Shown here piece by piece: positions 34,300 to 44,625 of a stretch of DNA of 64,000 nt (position 1 is its first letter; every line of letters starts with the position of its first letter). The DNA is from Cymbidium sinense (Eukaryota > Streptophyta > Magnoliopsida > Asparagales > Orchidaceae). Below the pieces are notes generated by a model. The model ran no database searches and was not told the origin of the DNA. It saw only the letters and a list, made by a program, of their open reading frames with translations. The DNA lies in NCBI GenBank assembly GCA_021442155.1, contig CM038221.1, positions 79,934,494-79,998,493 on the forward strand, read 5' to 3'. Position numbers and translations under genes: made by a program.

Positions 34300-37200
34300 T
34301 AATATAATAGGTAGATAGAAAATATAGTCTTTGAAAATATTTATCCACTTTTATATATCATAAAAGATAGTGACATAAAAGAGGTTATTATAAAATGATT
34401 AGCCCAAAATTTTCTAATATAGATAGAGGTTGTATGAGCTCAATATGCCATAGTAGACTGCCTCTCTTGAGCTTCACGGAGATGTTGAAGGGTAGCTTCT
34501 TGGTCATGGACTAATGAGGAAAGAATTGGCTTATGGTTAGTCACCTATGCGTCTGTCTGTGTGCAATCCTTTTCTATAACTATGATAGCCTATCTAACCA
34601 TAGATTTCCTTTCTAATAGATACAATCTCCTCAGCTGTAAATCTCTCAATTCAGTAGATATATCGAGGAGCTCAATCTATGATCAGAAAGTTATCTTTGA
34701 TAGGATCTCAATGCTCTAAGACTATGCTCGAGATCTTGGTGAAATAGAGAGACTTGATGTGAAGTAGCATTTAGTGATATTTCTACAATAGTTATTGTAT
34801 ATGATAGGACCTCTTGATAAGTAGTGCTTAATGAGAATATTCTAAACTCAACATCTTGCATTGCAATTCTTGAAGCTGTAGTTCTCTTGCTTCAAGATCT
34901 AAGGCAGTAGCATAATTTAATAAAGAATTTGCCTCCACTCAAAAGCTTGAAAGCTTAGACAGTACTTCCAAAACAATGCTCAAAAGTAGATGATGTAATG
35001 CCATCACTATATTACATAAGCTCTTTGAAGAGCCATAGTATAGTGGATCTAAAGATCTAGGATGTATCCTAAATATGAAACATAAGATCTCCATACTAGA
35101 TAATTATCTTTAGATATATCACTCAAAATATAACTGAAGTGACTACTTGTACAAGAATCAAGCTCTATTGAGGAATCATCCTGGGTAACACTCATTATCA
35201 CCTAAGTCAAATCTGATAAGAGTGGTTCGTGGTTATTCATCAGAGTACCAGATTTCTCTGTATGTTGGTCTTCTTTAATATGGATGTGGTCGCTACTTAC
35301 AGGCTGAGTAAACACTGGGTAGCAGCACTAGTATCTGTTGATACTATGAAGGTGACATCGCTGTCCATTAGTCCTATTGGTGGCTCAACTACTACTAGTG
35401 GAATGGGAATATAACTAGAGTCATATATCCCTACTAATCTCATATCATGACCAGCTTACAAAGAACTGTGAATGTCTCTATCATCTCTCTCCTGAGAGGA
35501 TGTAGCCTTTCATCATCCATTCTTACTGCTACCTTGCACATCTTATGATCTCTTAGAAGCATGAGTCACATGTTGTGGGGTATATAAATGCCATACCAGT
35601 CTAGCTCTCCTCAATCTATGATTGTATATGCGAAAGCATAGCTCTAACAAGAAAGAATATGTATGGCAGATCCATAGTAACCATAAGTGGCTAACTCCTA
35701 TGTAAGTCTTCTATGATGCTACATTTAAACCCGAACCAATCCCTAGAGAAAGAAAGCCCATGTAGAAGATGCCATTAAACGAACAGATAGTGGGAGCATC
35801 CTTAAGGAATGAGTATCGGTTATATCCAATATATGGGGTAGTCTATATATGGGCATTGCCTGAGTGAAGCCGTACTGCCTAGCCACTCTATTAAGCTTAT
35901 ATCCCTCCAATATCATCGACTCATGTAGCTGGTAACAAAGCAAAGTATGTTAGCCAATGAGGTATTCTAATATGCATCTGTATCCTGAATTTGATAATAG
36001 CGAGGGTGTTCCTCTATTAGTAAGAGAATCTTTGAATCTCTATCCCAAGCTCTGAGTAAGTAATCTATGAAAGGATGATCTATAAATGAACTAAGAACAG
36101 TCCATCATGTGTAATGGAGCAAACATGAAGGTCCAAATCTGATCCCTGTCTAAGGCAACTATAGCCCTGCTTAACTACATGATCATAGAAAAATGTTGTT
36201 CCCTGAAATAGGATGACGTCTCAAGACAACTAAATGCTTATGATATATGTGCATAAGTCCATCCATATAAGTAGTGTTAATAGCATCTACATCATAGTAG
36301 CATGAGTCAGACATGATGCTCACTCTACCCAATTCATGATATAGGTAGGAAAATGCTACACATGCTAGTGTAATCCTCTCACCATGAGCAAGAAAACTAG
36401 CCATCAAGATAGTAGATAGACTAAAGAGCCCACTACAACCTAGGAACACAAAGTAGCATAACATTGTGGCAATAAAAGTCATTAAGGATAACTTTTCATT
36501 GATGCCTCATTCTAAAACATGTCGATAATTGGCTCTTCCTTTCGGCTTAAATCTAGAGTAATGAAATCCAATGTCAAAGAGAATGTCTAAGCATCCAAAG
36601 AGAGGCAAACATACTGATGAACGAAAAAAACTCTCAGACCATATATCTAGAGTAATAGTGCCACATCATCTACAGCCTGATCTCTGCTCTCTAAATAACC
36701 TCTGATAGTGATTTAGAGCACTATGAAGGTTAGAAGAATATATATAACTCTCCTTCCTCCATTGGCTAACTAACTTATGTTGAAAGAGTTTAAGATCTAG
36801 AGGGATGCACTTCTCATAAAGAATGCCTAAAATAGGAAGACCTATTATATATTGCATATCTGCCAAAGTAACAGTCATCTCCTATGGGCCAATTGAATAA
36901 GTATTAGTGGCCCTATCCTGTTCTGTTATGCTATGAATGCAACTGAAGGGAAGATGGCTATAGTCAAAGAGTAACATAGATGGCATGACATATGCCAACT
37001 CTTATGAGAATAATGCCATGCATCTACAAAAGATGGCGGCCCATTATATATAGCCACTGATAGCTAACAGAGGTGTATCAATTACTGACTTTAGGTCTCA
37101 ATCTTCTACCTCATGATGTAATATGTGGTAACCTAAAGTCAAATCATACTTACAGAAGGAGTACTATCTGCAACTAGTTGGAGTACATCTTGATCCCCAA

Positions 37201-37440
37201 AACTAAACTGATTTATAACTCACTCTATAAGAATATCATGAGTATGTATGAGCTTCAAATTAATCATCCAACTAGAAGGATCATACTCCAATGGAAGGTA
37301 TGAATCAAAGAGTAGAATGTGGGATGATTGAGCAAATAAATCCTCATAAATGTCTTTACCCATCAACATGTCCTGATGCCATAATAAATGATCCTACAAT
37401 TTGGCTTAATAATGCAGATCACAAGCTTCAAAAGTGGCTT
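34300..37440 (-). pseudogene. Plant mobile domain (PMD) protein gene, decayed, downstream of C integrase
   Basis: On the minus strand the order is as follows. An N-terminal segment reads DIYEDLFAQSSHILLFDSYL (about 37360-37290). TNTYSIGP then MTVTLADMQYIIGLPILG (36905-36820) corresponds to the PMD hallmark T.TFHLP.GEMT.TL.D...LLGLP. LCYFVFLGCSGLFSLS then GERITLACVAFSYLYHEL (36460-36330) corresponds to the central PMD helices. A TGMAFIYPTTCDSCF-like segment follows near 35590. The C-terminal tail LRDLQLRRLYLLERK then QEATLQHLREAQERQ (34640-34445) looks like a coiled coil. PMD proteins (PF10536; MAIN/MAIL in Arabidopsis) act in silencing and genome stability, and related domains ride on transposons. 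Stops and frameshifts are frequent. It lies in the same orientation as C's pol and directly behind C's tandem repeat array. Confidence 0.7.
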
Positions 37441-37599
37441 ATATCTACTTTTCAGTGGAATTAGTATGAGGCATGTCATCTGGCCTTTTTCAAATAAATA
37501 TTATAGAAAATTTGCATAAAAGATGCATTGGATATTATAGAAGAGACTATAATATATGAATCTAGAAATAAGCTATGCTTGTGGGTTTTTCTCCAGTCT

Positions 37600-38320
37600 T
37601 GTCTAACCTTTAAAGAGTTTGATTTATGATTAGACCTAGCCCTTTGGGCTTATTGGGTTTGTTTGAAGTAAGATTCAACCCTTTTATACATGATTAATTT
37701 AAATTTTAGGATTAGATTCAATGTCTCTAGACATGATGGATCTAAATTTTAGGTTTTGATCTAGCCCCTTAAGACATGGTGGCTCTATGTTTAGGTTTAG
37801 ATCTAGTCCCTTTGGACATGATGGATCTAAAATTTAAGATTATATCTGGCCCCTTCAAACATATTGGATCTAGGTTTATATTTTAGATCCACCCTTCCTT
37901 TTGGACAAGATAGATCTAATTTTAGGTTCAGATCTAGTCCTATTGGACATGATATATCTAATTTTGGGTTTAGAACTAGTCCTTTTGGACATGTTGGATC
38001 TATTTAAGTTTAGAACTAACCCCTTTGGACATGATGGATCTATGTTTAAGTTTAGATCCAATCCCTTTTTGAAATGATATATCTAAGGTTTGGAATTAGG
38101 TCTGGCCCCTTTGGGCATAATGGAATCTAAATTTAAATTTTAAATTTAGCCCCTTTGGGCATGATGGATTTGATCCAACCTCTTTGGGCATGATGGATCT
38201 TGATTTAAATTTAGATTAAGCCCTTTTTGACATAATTGATCTGATCGAGCCTCTTCAGGCATGATAGATCTTTATTTAAAATTAGATCTGGCCTCTTTGA
38301 GCATGGTGGATATTAATTCA
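37600..38320 (-). repeat. ~55-60-bp tandem array, about 12 copies, between C integrase and PMD
   Basis: Plus-strand units have the form CATGATGGATCTAAATTTAG then GTTTAGATCTAGCCCCTTTG. Copies are seen near 37660, 37730, 37785, 37840, 37895, 37950, 37990, 38035, 38100, 38160, 38215 and 38265. AGATCTA and TAGATC(T/C) give each unit a short inverted repeat. The array occupies the place that the 6600-7900 repeats occupy in A, but the unit is different. The short antisense frame at 37876-38061 only translates it. Confidence 0.85.
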
Positions 38321-38349
38321 AGATAGCTTTTGATTAAAGAGATTTGTCA

Positions 38350-39640
38350 TTGATGGAGTATTTTTCTTACATTATAAGGCTTATAAAATTTCCCCTCTTG
38401 AAAGGGAGTTTTCTTTTGAGATGAGGTGAAGAGTATTTCTTTTGTTGATAGATCTAAAATTGACTTTGACTCTTGTATTTGTAAAGCATAACTTCTTTAA
38501 TAGTTATGCATAATCTCTCTTGAGATATTATCCATATAAAAGGGGCATAGTTCTTATTTGTTTTACATCAATGAGCTAACAAGCTTACCCTTCGTTGACT
38601 TTTTTAATGATATATGGTCCTTCCCAACTTGTGTCAAACTTTCCACCATTTTATTGATATGGAATGATAGGCCTTTTACATTCAGCAAACCATGTGGTCA
38701 TGAGCTCAAGTCATCATTGCTCTATATATTTCTAGATTTTCTTAGGCTTATAATTGAGTTCATCTAGAGTTTTTAACTCTTCAAGTCATATTTGAACATT
38801 TTCCTCCATTACAAGTACATTTTGAATTGTGATACAGAGTGAAGGTAGTTCCATTTCAAGAGGAAGTATTTCATCAAAGACTAAAATATTGTATGTATAT
38901 GACCATAACATCTATTAATTTATCATGTCATTCCCTTTATTTTTAAAGATTTTAACCAACATTGTATTGAATGCTTTTGTGAGACCATTGGCTGTTGGAT
39001 TGTATATTGAAGAATATCATCAATATATTTTGATTTCTCAATGAAACAATAGACTTTGGCATTCCTGAAAGCACTACTATTATCAGATATAATTCTTTGA
39101 GGTACTCTGAATTGGTAGAAGATATGGTCTCCAAAAAATTTTACTACATTGTCGATATTTCTTTTTTTAATGGACTTTCTTCTACCGATTTAGATAAGTA
39201 ATCAGTGGAAGCTAAAATCAAATGATGTCCCCATACAATGGAGGATCTGTTGGACCTATTTTATCAATTCTCCAACTTTCAAATGGCCAAGATGCCATTG
39301 TTAGATGTATGTGATTTGATGGTTGATGCAATGTGTCAACATATATTTGAAACTGATGATATCTTTTAGCATGTTCAATGTAGTCTTGAACCATACTGGG
39401 CCAATAGTGTATCCATCATTTGATTTTGATTCTTATTTTAGGACCAGATTGTGTGCACCACACAACCCTTCATGGACTTCAGCCATCACTATCTTTGCTT
39501 CATCTGGTCCTAGGAATCACAACCACATTTGGTCGAATGAATTTTGATTTAACATATCATTCATAAGAGCATATTGTAGCACTTCTTATAAAATTTAATG
39601 AGCCTTTGATTTATCCTTTTCCAATTTGCTACCTTTAAGA
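38350..39640 (-). pseudogene. Element C integrase (Ty3/gypsy), decayed
   Basis: On the minus strand: PDEAKIVMAEVHEGLCGAHN near 39460-39400 (the zinc-binding H..H region); then HLGHLKVGELI near 39290, equivalent to the WPFE.WG.D segment, in which the alternative frame FESWRIDKIGPTDPP keeps the first catalytic Asp; then LLSDNSSAF-like sequence near 39070; and a stop-rich C-terminal part to about 38350. It is followed on the minus strand by the tandem array and PMD gene. It is more divergent from H than A is. Confidence 0.75.
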
Positions 39641-39649
39641 TAGGTGATG

Positions 39650-40205
39650 AATAGTTCTCACCAGTCAACTTCTTCTATTATCATTAAAATCTCTCGATTT
39701 TCTTTTTTAGTTCTAAAGGCTTGTAGGAGGGTTAGTGTTAATGATAGCCTACTTTGGACAATTATTATAATTGGCTCTCGCTGAGGGTCTATCATTAATT
39801 TAGCCAACTTAGCTTTGTAATTATCCCGATGTGATACCATTATAATTGTTACTTCAAGGATTTGTTTTAGAAACTCTAAAATATGCTTATGATAAAATGC
39901 CTCAATTTATGCTTGTTTATCTTCAAAGTCCCAATTATTTGTCGATATAAATTGAGAATCTCTATAAGCATGAAGCATTTTAATTTTCTTACTAAATCTA
40001 GACATATGGTTAATCCTTCATATTCAGCCTCATTGTTGGTTCAAGATTTCATTAGACTGTATGAATATCAGAGAATATCTCCTTGTGGTGTCACAAATTT
40101 TAAGCCAACTCTGACATGTACTGTAGGTAAATTAGAAGGTTTAACTGGCCTAATTGATGAAGTGCCACCAAAGTAGAGCTCCAATTTTGATGATTATTGA
40201 GCTTC
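39650..40205 (-). pseudogene. Element C second RNase H and linker, decayed
   Basis: The minus-strand frame starts YFGGTSS near 40180, where the catalytic Asp of YFDG has become Gly. GLKFVTPQGDI follows near 40090, and NNEAEYEGLT near 40030 has the conserved Glu. After a degraded centre the last segment reads SHRDNYKAKLAKLMIDPQRE (39830-39775), the end of the domain, then a linker that ends ILMIIEEVDW at 39658. The archaeal-type RNase H followed by this linker is diagnostic for Tat-lineage pol. Confidence 0.78.
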
Positions 40206-40209
40206 ATCC

Positions 40210-41011
40210 ACTTCAAGATTTTTTCATGAGGCAATTCATTATTGAGTGGATAGTTTGCTGATAAGGGATGAGCGGCTAGAAAGTTAGCCAGAATATGCCC
40301 TTTTATTTCCTTTTATGTGAAATATTTTATATCAAATTGAAATAATAGATTTTCCCATTTAGCTAAGCCACTAGTCAGGGTAGGTCTAGTCATTAAAAAT
40401 TTAAGAGGGTCAACTTTAGATAACAGAGTTATTTTATGTGATAGCATATTGTTCCTCAGTTTTTGAGTGATAAATATTGATGCTAGACATTACTTCTTAA
40501 TAGGAGAATATCTTATTTTGGCTCCTATCAGACGTTAACTTATATAGTATAAGGCATTTTCCTTACTTTCTTCATTGTCGTGAGATGACAAAGCTCTTAA
40601 TGAATCTTCTAAGGCTGTCATATACAATATCAATGGCTTTCTCATTATTACAAAAAAATTATGTAACATGTTGTCAAATATTTGACAAGCATCATCCTAT
40701 ATAAAAGGTGCACCCTTTTTCATCAATTAGGTGAAAGGTTGACATCTCTCTGAAAGAATAAAAATGAAGCTTCTAATATATGATAATTTACCTTGTAGTA
40801 AATGTAATTGCTTCAAAGTTTTAGGTGATGACATTTCTATTATTGCTTTTAATTTAGAGATATTAATTTCAATCCCTCTATAGTGTAGAATAATGCCAAG
40901 AAATTTTCCATAACTCACACTGAAAGTACATTTCAATGGATTAATCTTTAAGTTGAAAACCTCAAATTCTATCGAATATGACTCTTAAATCACTTATGTG
41001 TTCACTTTGAT
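40210..41011 (-). pseudogene. Element C reverse transcriptase (palm end/thumb) and RNase H, truncated
   Basis: Starting at 41011 on the minus strand, the frame gives NQSEHISDLRVIFDRI, then LKINPLKCTFSVSYGKFLGI, then RGIEINISKLKAI, then KQLHLLQGKLSYIRSFIFIL (40936-40727). RNase H pieces with ALYYIS-like and LRNNMLSHKI-like segments follow near 40540-40430. This is the RT region just after the YVDD box. The YVDD-containing palm and everything before it are missing because the D LTR starts at 41012. Confidence 0.85.
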
Positions 41012-42675
41012 TATTGACATAGATTTACCCGGGGTGAGTCATTGCCCCACACCAATTTTTGATATTTTGATTTCAATTTTTGATTGATCACTAAACATGA
41101 AATTATAATTATCTTCACAAGCTCAAGTTCATTTCAAATTCATCACTAAACAATCAAATTTCAATTGATAAAGTCAACATCAAAACCTAAATTTATTCAA
41201 ACCAAAACTAAATTTATTGACCAATTGAACCAATTATTAACCAAGCCATTTGACCAATTTGAACCTAAATAGGTCAAATTCAAATCTAAGCCAAACCAAC
41301 CCAAACCAATTACACCAAAACACTCTAAATACTCATTTGAACTTGAGTCAACTCTCAGTTTGACCCAATTTGACCAATTGGTCAACTTGACCCAACCTAG
41401 CCTAATTTGACCTACATGGGTCAAATCGAGCCAAACCAACTCAACCTAAGCCCAAACCCAATGAAACTTGGTATGACCCCTCTTTAGCTCACTTTGGGTC
41501 AGCCCAAATCAAAGCCAACCCGAATTGACCCAAAATCAAATGGGTTAAGGCTACCATATGGGACAAATACCCTGTTTGAATGGTCAAACCCACTCCCTAT
41601 CCACTTGGCAGCTTCTTAGACCTCCACATAGGCAAGTAGGACACTGGCTCACCTGTCCCAAAGGTGGTTGGGTCAGCCATGAGCAAAGGGAGGTGATTTC
41701 ATCTCTCCTCCCTCATTGGAACATTTAGAAACCCAAGGATAGCCACCTCCTCCCATGGCAGCCACTCATCCTCACTTGATCAATCAAAATAAAGCACCTC
41801 AGATGATTCCCTGCCACCCACGGCCACTTGCGGTGGTTGGATGGCCGCTAGAAGCCAAACATATCAAGGCCATCTGATCCAAGGAAGGAGGGGGTATACC
41901 CTTCTCATTTCGATCCAAACCGAGCCAACTTGACCCTTAATGAGCCATAGCAGCCAGAGATAAACTCCTTAGAGATGTTTCCAAGTTCCTAGAGCCTTCC
42001 CATCATCGATGATGGTGAAATCGAGCCCACCCAAAATAGGATAAGGCTTTACTATGTCCAACTCTACCAAATCCCAACCAATCCCAAATTAACTTCACCC
42101 ACATGTTCACCAAGCTCTGGCGAGGTGAAACGAATCCTTTCCTGAGCTCTTCGACCACCAGAAGTACCTCCTAGGGTAACTCCAGTGAGGATTATGGTGG
42201 TGCTTGGTCCATGGAAAAAATGGCGGGGAGGAATCACACCGTCTTCTCAACAAAGCTTTGCCTAATCAAGGCAAAGCTACCTTGGTCAGTTCATCACCGG
42301 TGTTGAGCTCCGGTGAGATACTATTCCTTCAAACTGAGATTTTTCAATTTTTTCTAGGCCTTTTCAAAGTGAATGTTGATTTTGCATGAATCCAACCATT
42401 AGATCTTTTAGTACCCTCCTCGTGAAGATGAGGGATCAATCCCAAGCCAATCTAAACTTTGACAACTTGAATTGGGCAGAGGAAGGCGGACGGTGTCCAT
42501 CTTCCATCATGCAAGAGAGGATAGATCATCTGCCATCCATTTCACATGATTTGAATGAACAACCATGATCTTGCAATTAGATTTAATCTTTAGGAAACAC
42601 TGGATTAATCTCCGATCGATCTTAGATCGGGTAGGAAAAAAGTGTGTCCTCCCACCATGCTAACTAACTCGAGCA

Positions 42676-42687
42676 GTTTAAATAACC
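42676..42687 (+). promoter_or_regulatory. TATA-like site conserved in D, B and G LTRs
   Basis: GTTTAAATAACC. The equivalent site in G reads GGTTTAAATAGCC on the minus strand (62117-62129), with a CCACGTAGG G-box core about 20 bp upstream. In B it reads TTTCAAATAACC on the minus strand near 24515-24526. The conserved position and flank (CCAATC.C(G/A)TGG follows) suggest a core promoter, but there is no expression evidence. Confidence 0.45.
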
Positions 42688-43979
42688 AATCTGCGGTGCC
42701 ATGTGGTAAGCCACATCATTCCGATGGAGCCATTAGGCTTAACTAACTAATTTTAATGGCTAAAACTTTGGAAAATCATAACTAATTGTAGAAAAATAAA
42801 AAAAACAAATAAATACTCATTTTAAAGGTAATTCAGCATATAATTAAGTAAAAGTATCTCTATTTGATTTTGAACATTAATTAAGGCTTAATTAGAGTTT
42901 AACTAGAAACTTGATTAGCTTAATTAAGCTTTAATTACTTGGCTAATTAAATCCAAACTTTGTGTGTTAGTTTAATGGGATGACTTCTACCTCCCATGAT
43001 TTTATTGGAATTTATTGCCTAGTAATGACGGGAAACTAAAAGTTAAAACCTTAATTATCCTCTTTAATTAATTAAGTGATTAATTTGCATTTAAAATAAT
43101 AAAATTTAATTAATTAAGGCTTTTTAACCCTAATTGATAGTGAATAGAAGGTGGGGAGATTAATTAAGTGATTAATTGATTAATTAAGTGGCCAAATTAG
43201 ATTAAATTGAAATACAAATTATATGAAATAATTAACAATGAAATTAAGGGTTTCTCTTTATGTGTTCAATAGCATAAAGACCATTAAGGAAATTATGATT
43301 AACCCATAAGTGTGGAAAAATCATAAAAGTACTTAATTAGATTCTTTGACTTAATTAATATTAAATTATAAGCCAATTGCATTAGGTCCTTTAGGAGCAT
43401 TGCAATTTCATTTTCTCATAAGTTCATTTTATTTATGGCTCATTAAGAAGCTTAGGAAAGGGTAATTAAGTGATGTAATTTATGTTTCAACTTAATTAAT
43501 TCACAAAATTCATTTAATTACCTTGCCCAACATGGGAATGGGGTTTAAATAGAAAATAATTTTTCTCATCTTTAAATCAACTCAAATCCAAAAATTAAAT
43601 TAATAATAAGCTTTAGTTGCTTTAAATAATTCTATTTGATGTGATTGTCCTTAGAAATTAATTTAGTTGAATGAACCATATGTTTATATTTAGTTATTCC
43701 TTTCTAATCACTTCTAAATATTGTATTTCATATGAATCCATGCATTTATGTTTTCCAATTTAAATGAATCAAATGAAGGTTATTTATGTAAGCTTGCATG
43801 TGTTGATTTAACTTAATTATATGTATGGCTATTATCACTAATAAAGTCAATCTACTTTCCAAAGTTTATAAATTAATAATAACATGTGTGGTGATGATAG
43901 TTATGAATACCCATAGGGGTTGCATGTGTTTATAGCTTAAATATATGAATGTGAAACTCTCTTTCCTTTATTCATATAT

Positions 43980-44625
43980 AGATTTACATAAGTTTGAATA
44001 ATAATGGGTATATAGTTTGGACATCTCGAGAATACGAGGCTTTAAGTAGCCCAAGGAGGTCATTTGATTACCTCACTTCCCTAGTTTAACAATGGCATGA
44101 ACCTATTTAATTTCATTCTTATGTATTTTGGAATTAGAATTTGGACAGAGTTTTAATTCACATATATAAGTAATTCAATTAAACAAAATATGGGCTTTGC
44201 ATGATTTTCATTCCTACAATTATAAGTATATTCATATGTACTTAAGAATAGTAAGTATATAGTCTGGACAACTCAGGAATATAAGGCTTTAAGTAGCCCA
44301 AGGTCATTTGATTACCTCACTTCCCTGGTTTAGCCATGACATGTGCTTGCTTAAAACTTTTATACATATGTATGTGTATTTGATTAAAAGATGAGAATCC
44401 CCTTTTGTACTAAAAATACATGCATCCATGATCATCTAAGTCATTAAAAGACATTACAAGTAAATTAGTGTTCTCTTTCTTATGATTTATATATAAATTT
44501 GCATGTGTTTGAATAATAATGGGTATATAGTCTAGACATTCTGAGAATACAAGGCTTTAAGTAGCCCCAAAGAGGTCATTTGATTACCTCACTTCCCTGG
44601 TCTAACAATGGCAGTACTTATTTAA
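43980..44625 (+). repeat. Threefold ~250-bp repeat inside D LTR
   Basis: A ~95-bp core, (G)TATATAGT(C/T)(T/C)GGACA..C then AGGCTTTAAGTAGCCC, then TTTGATTACCTCACTTCCCT, then GG(T)TTAACAATGGCA, occurs near 44005, 44250 and 44522. The spacers between cores are themselves partly similar. Three copies occur at the same place in G (60040, 60310, 60550, minus strand) and at least two in B (22700, 22950). Confidence 0.88.

Noticed and set aside
36183..36900. A MULE or other DNA transposon carrying the PMD gene
   Set aside because: I found no MULE transposase, terminal inverted repeats or 9-bp duplication nearby, so a gypsy-carried gene is the simpler reading; it is not excluded.
42204..42568. Two overlapping plus-strand frames in the D LTR
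   Set aside because: Same GC-richer LTR block as above; not conserved as protein between LTR copies.
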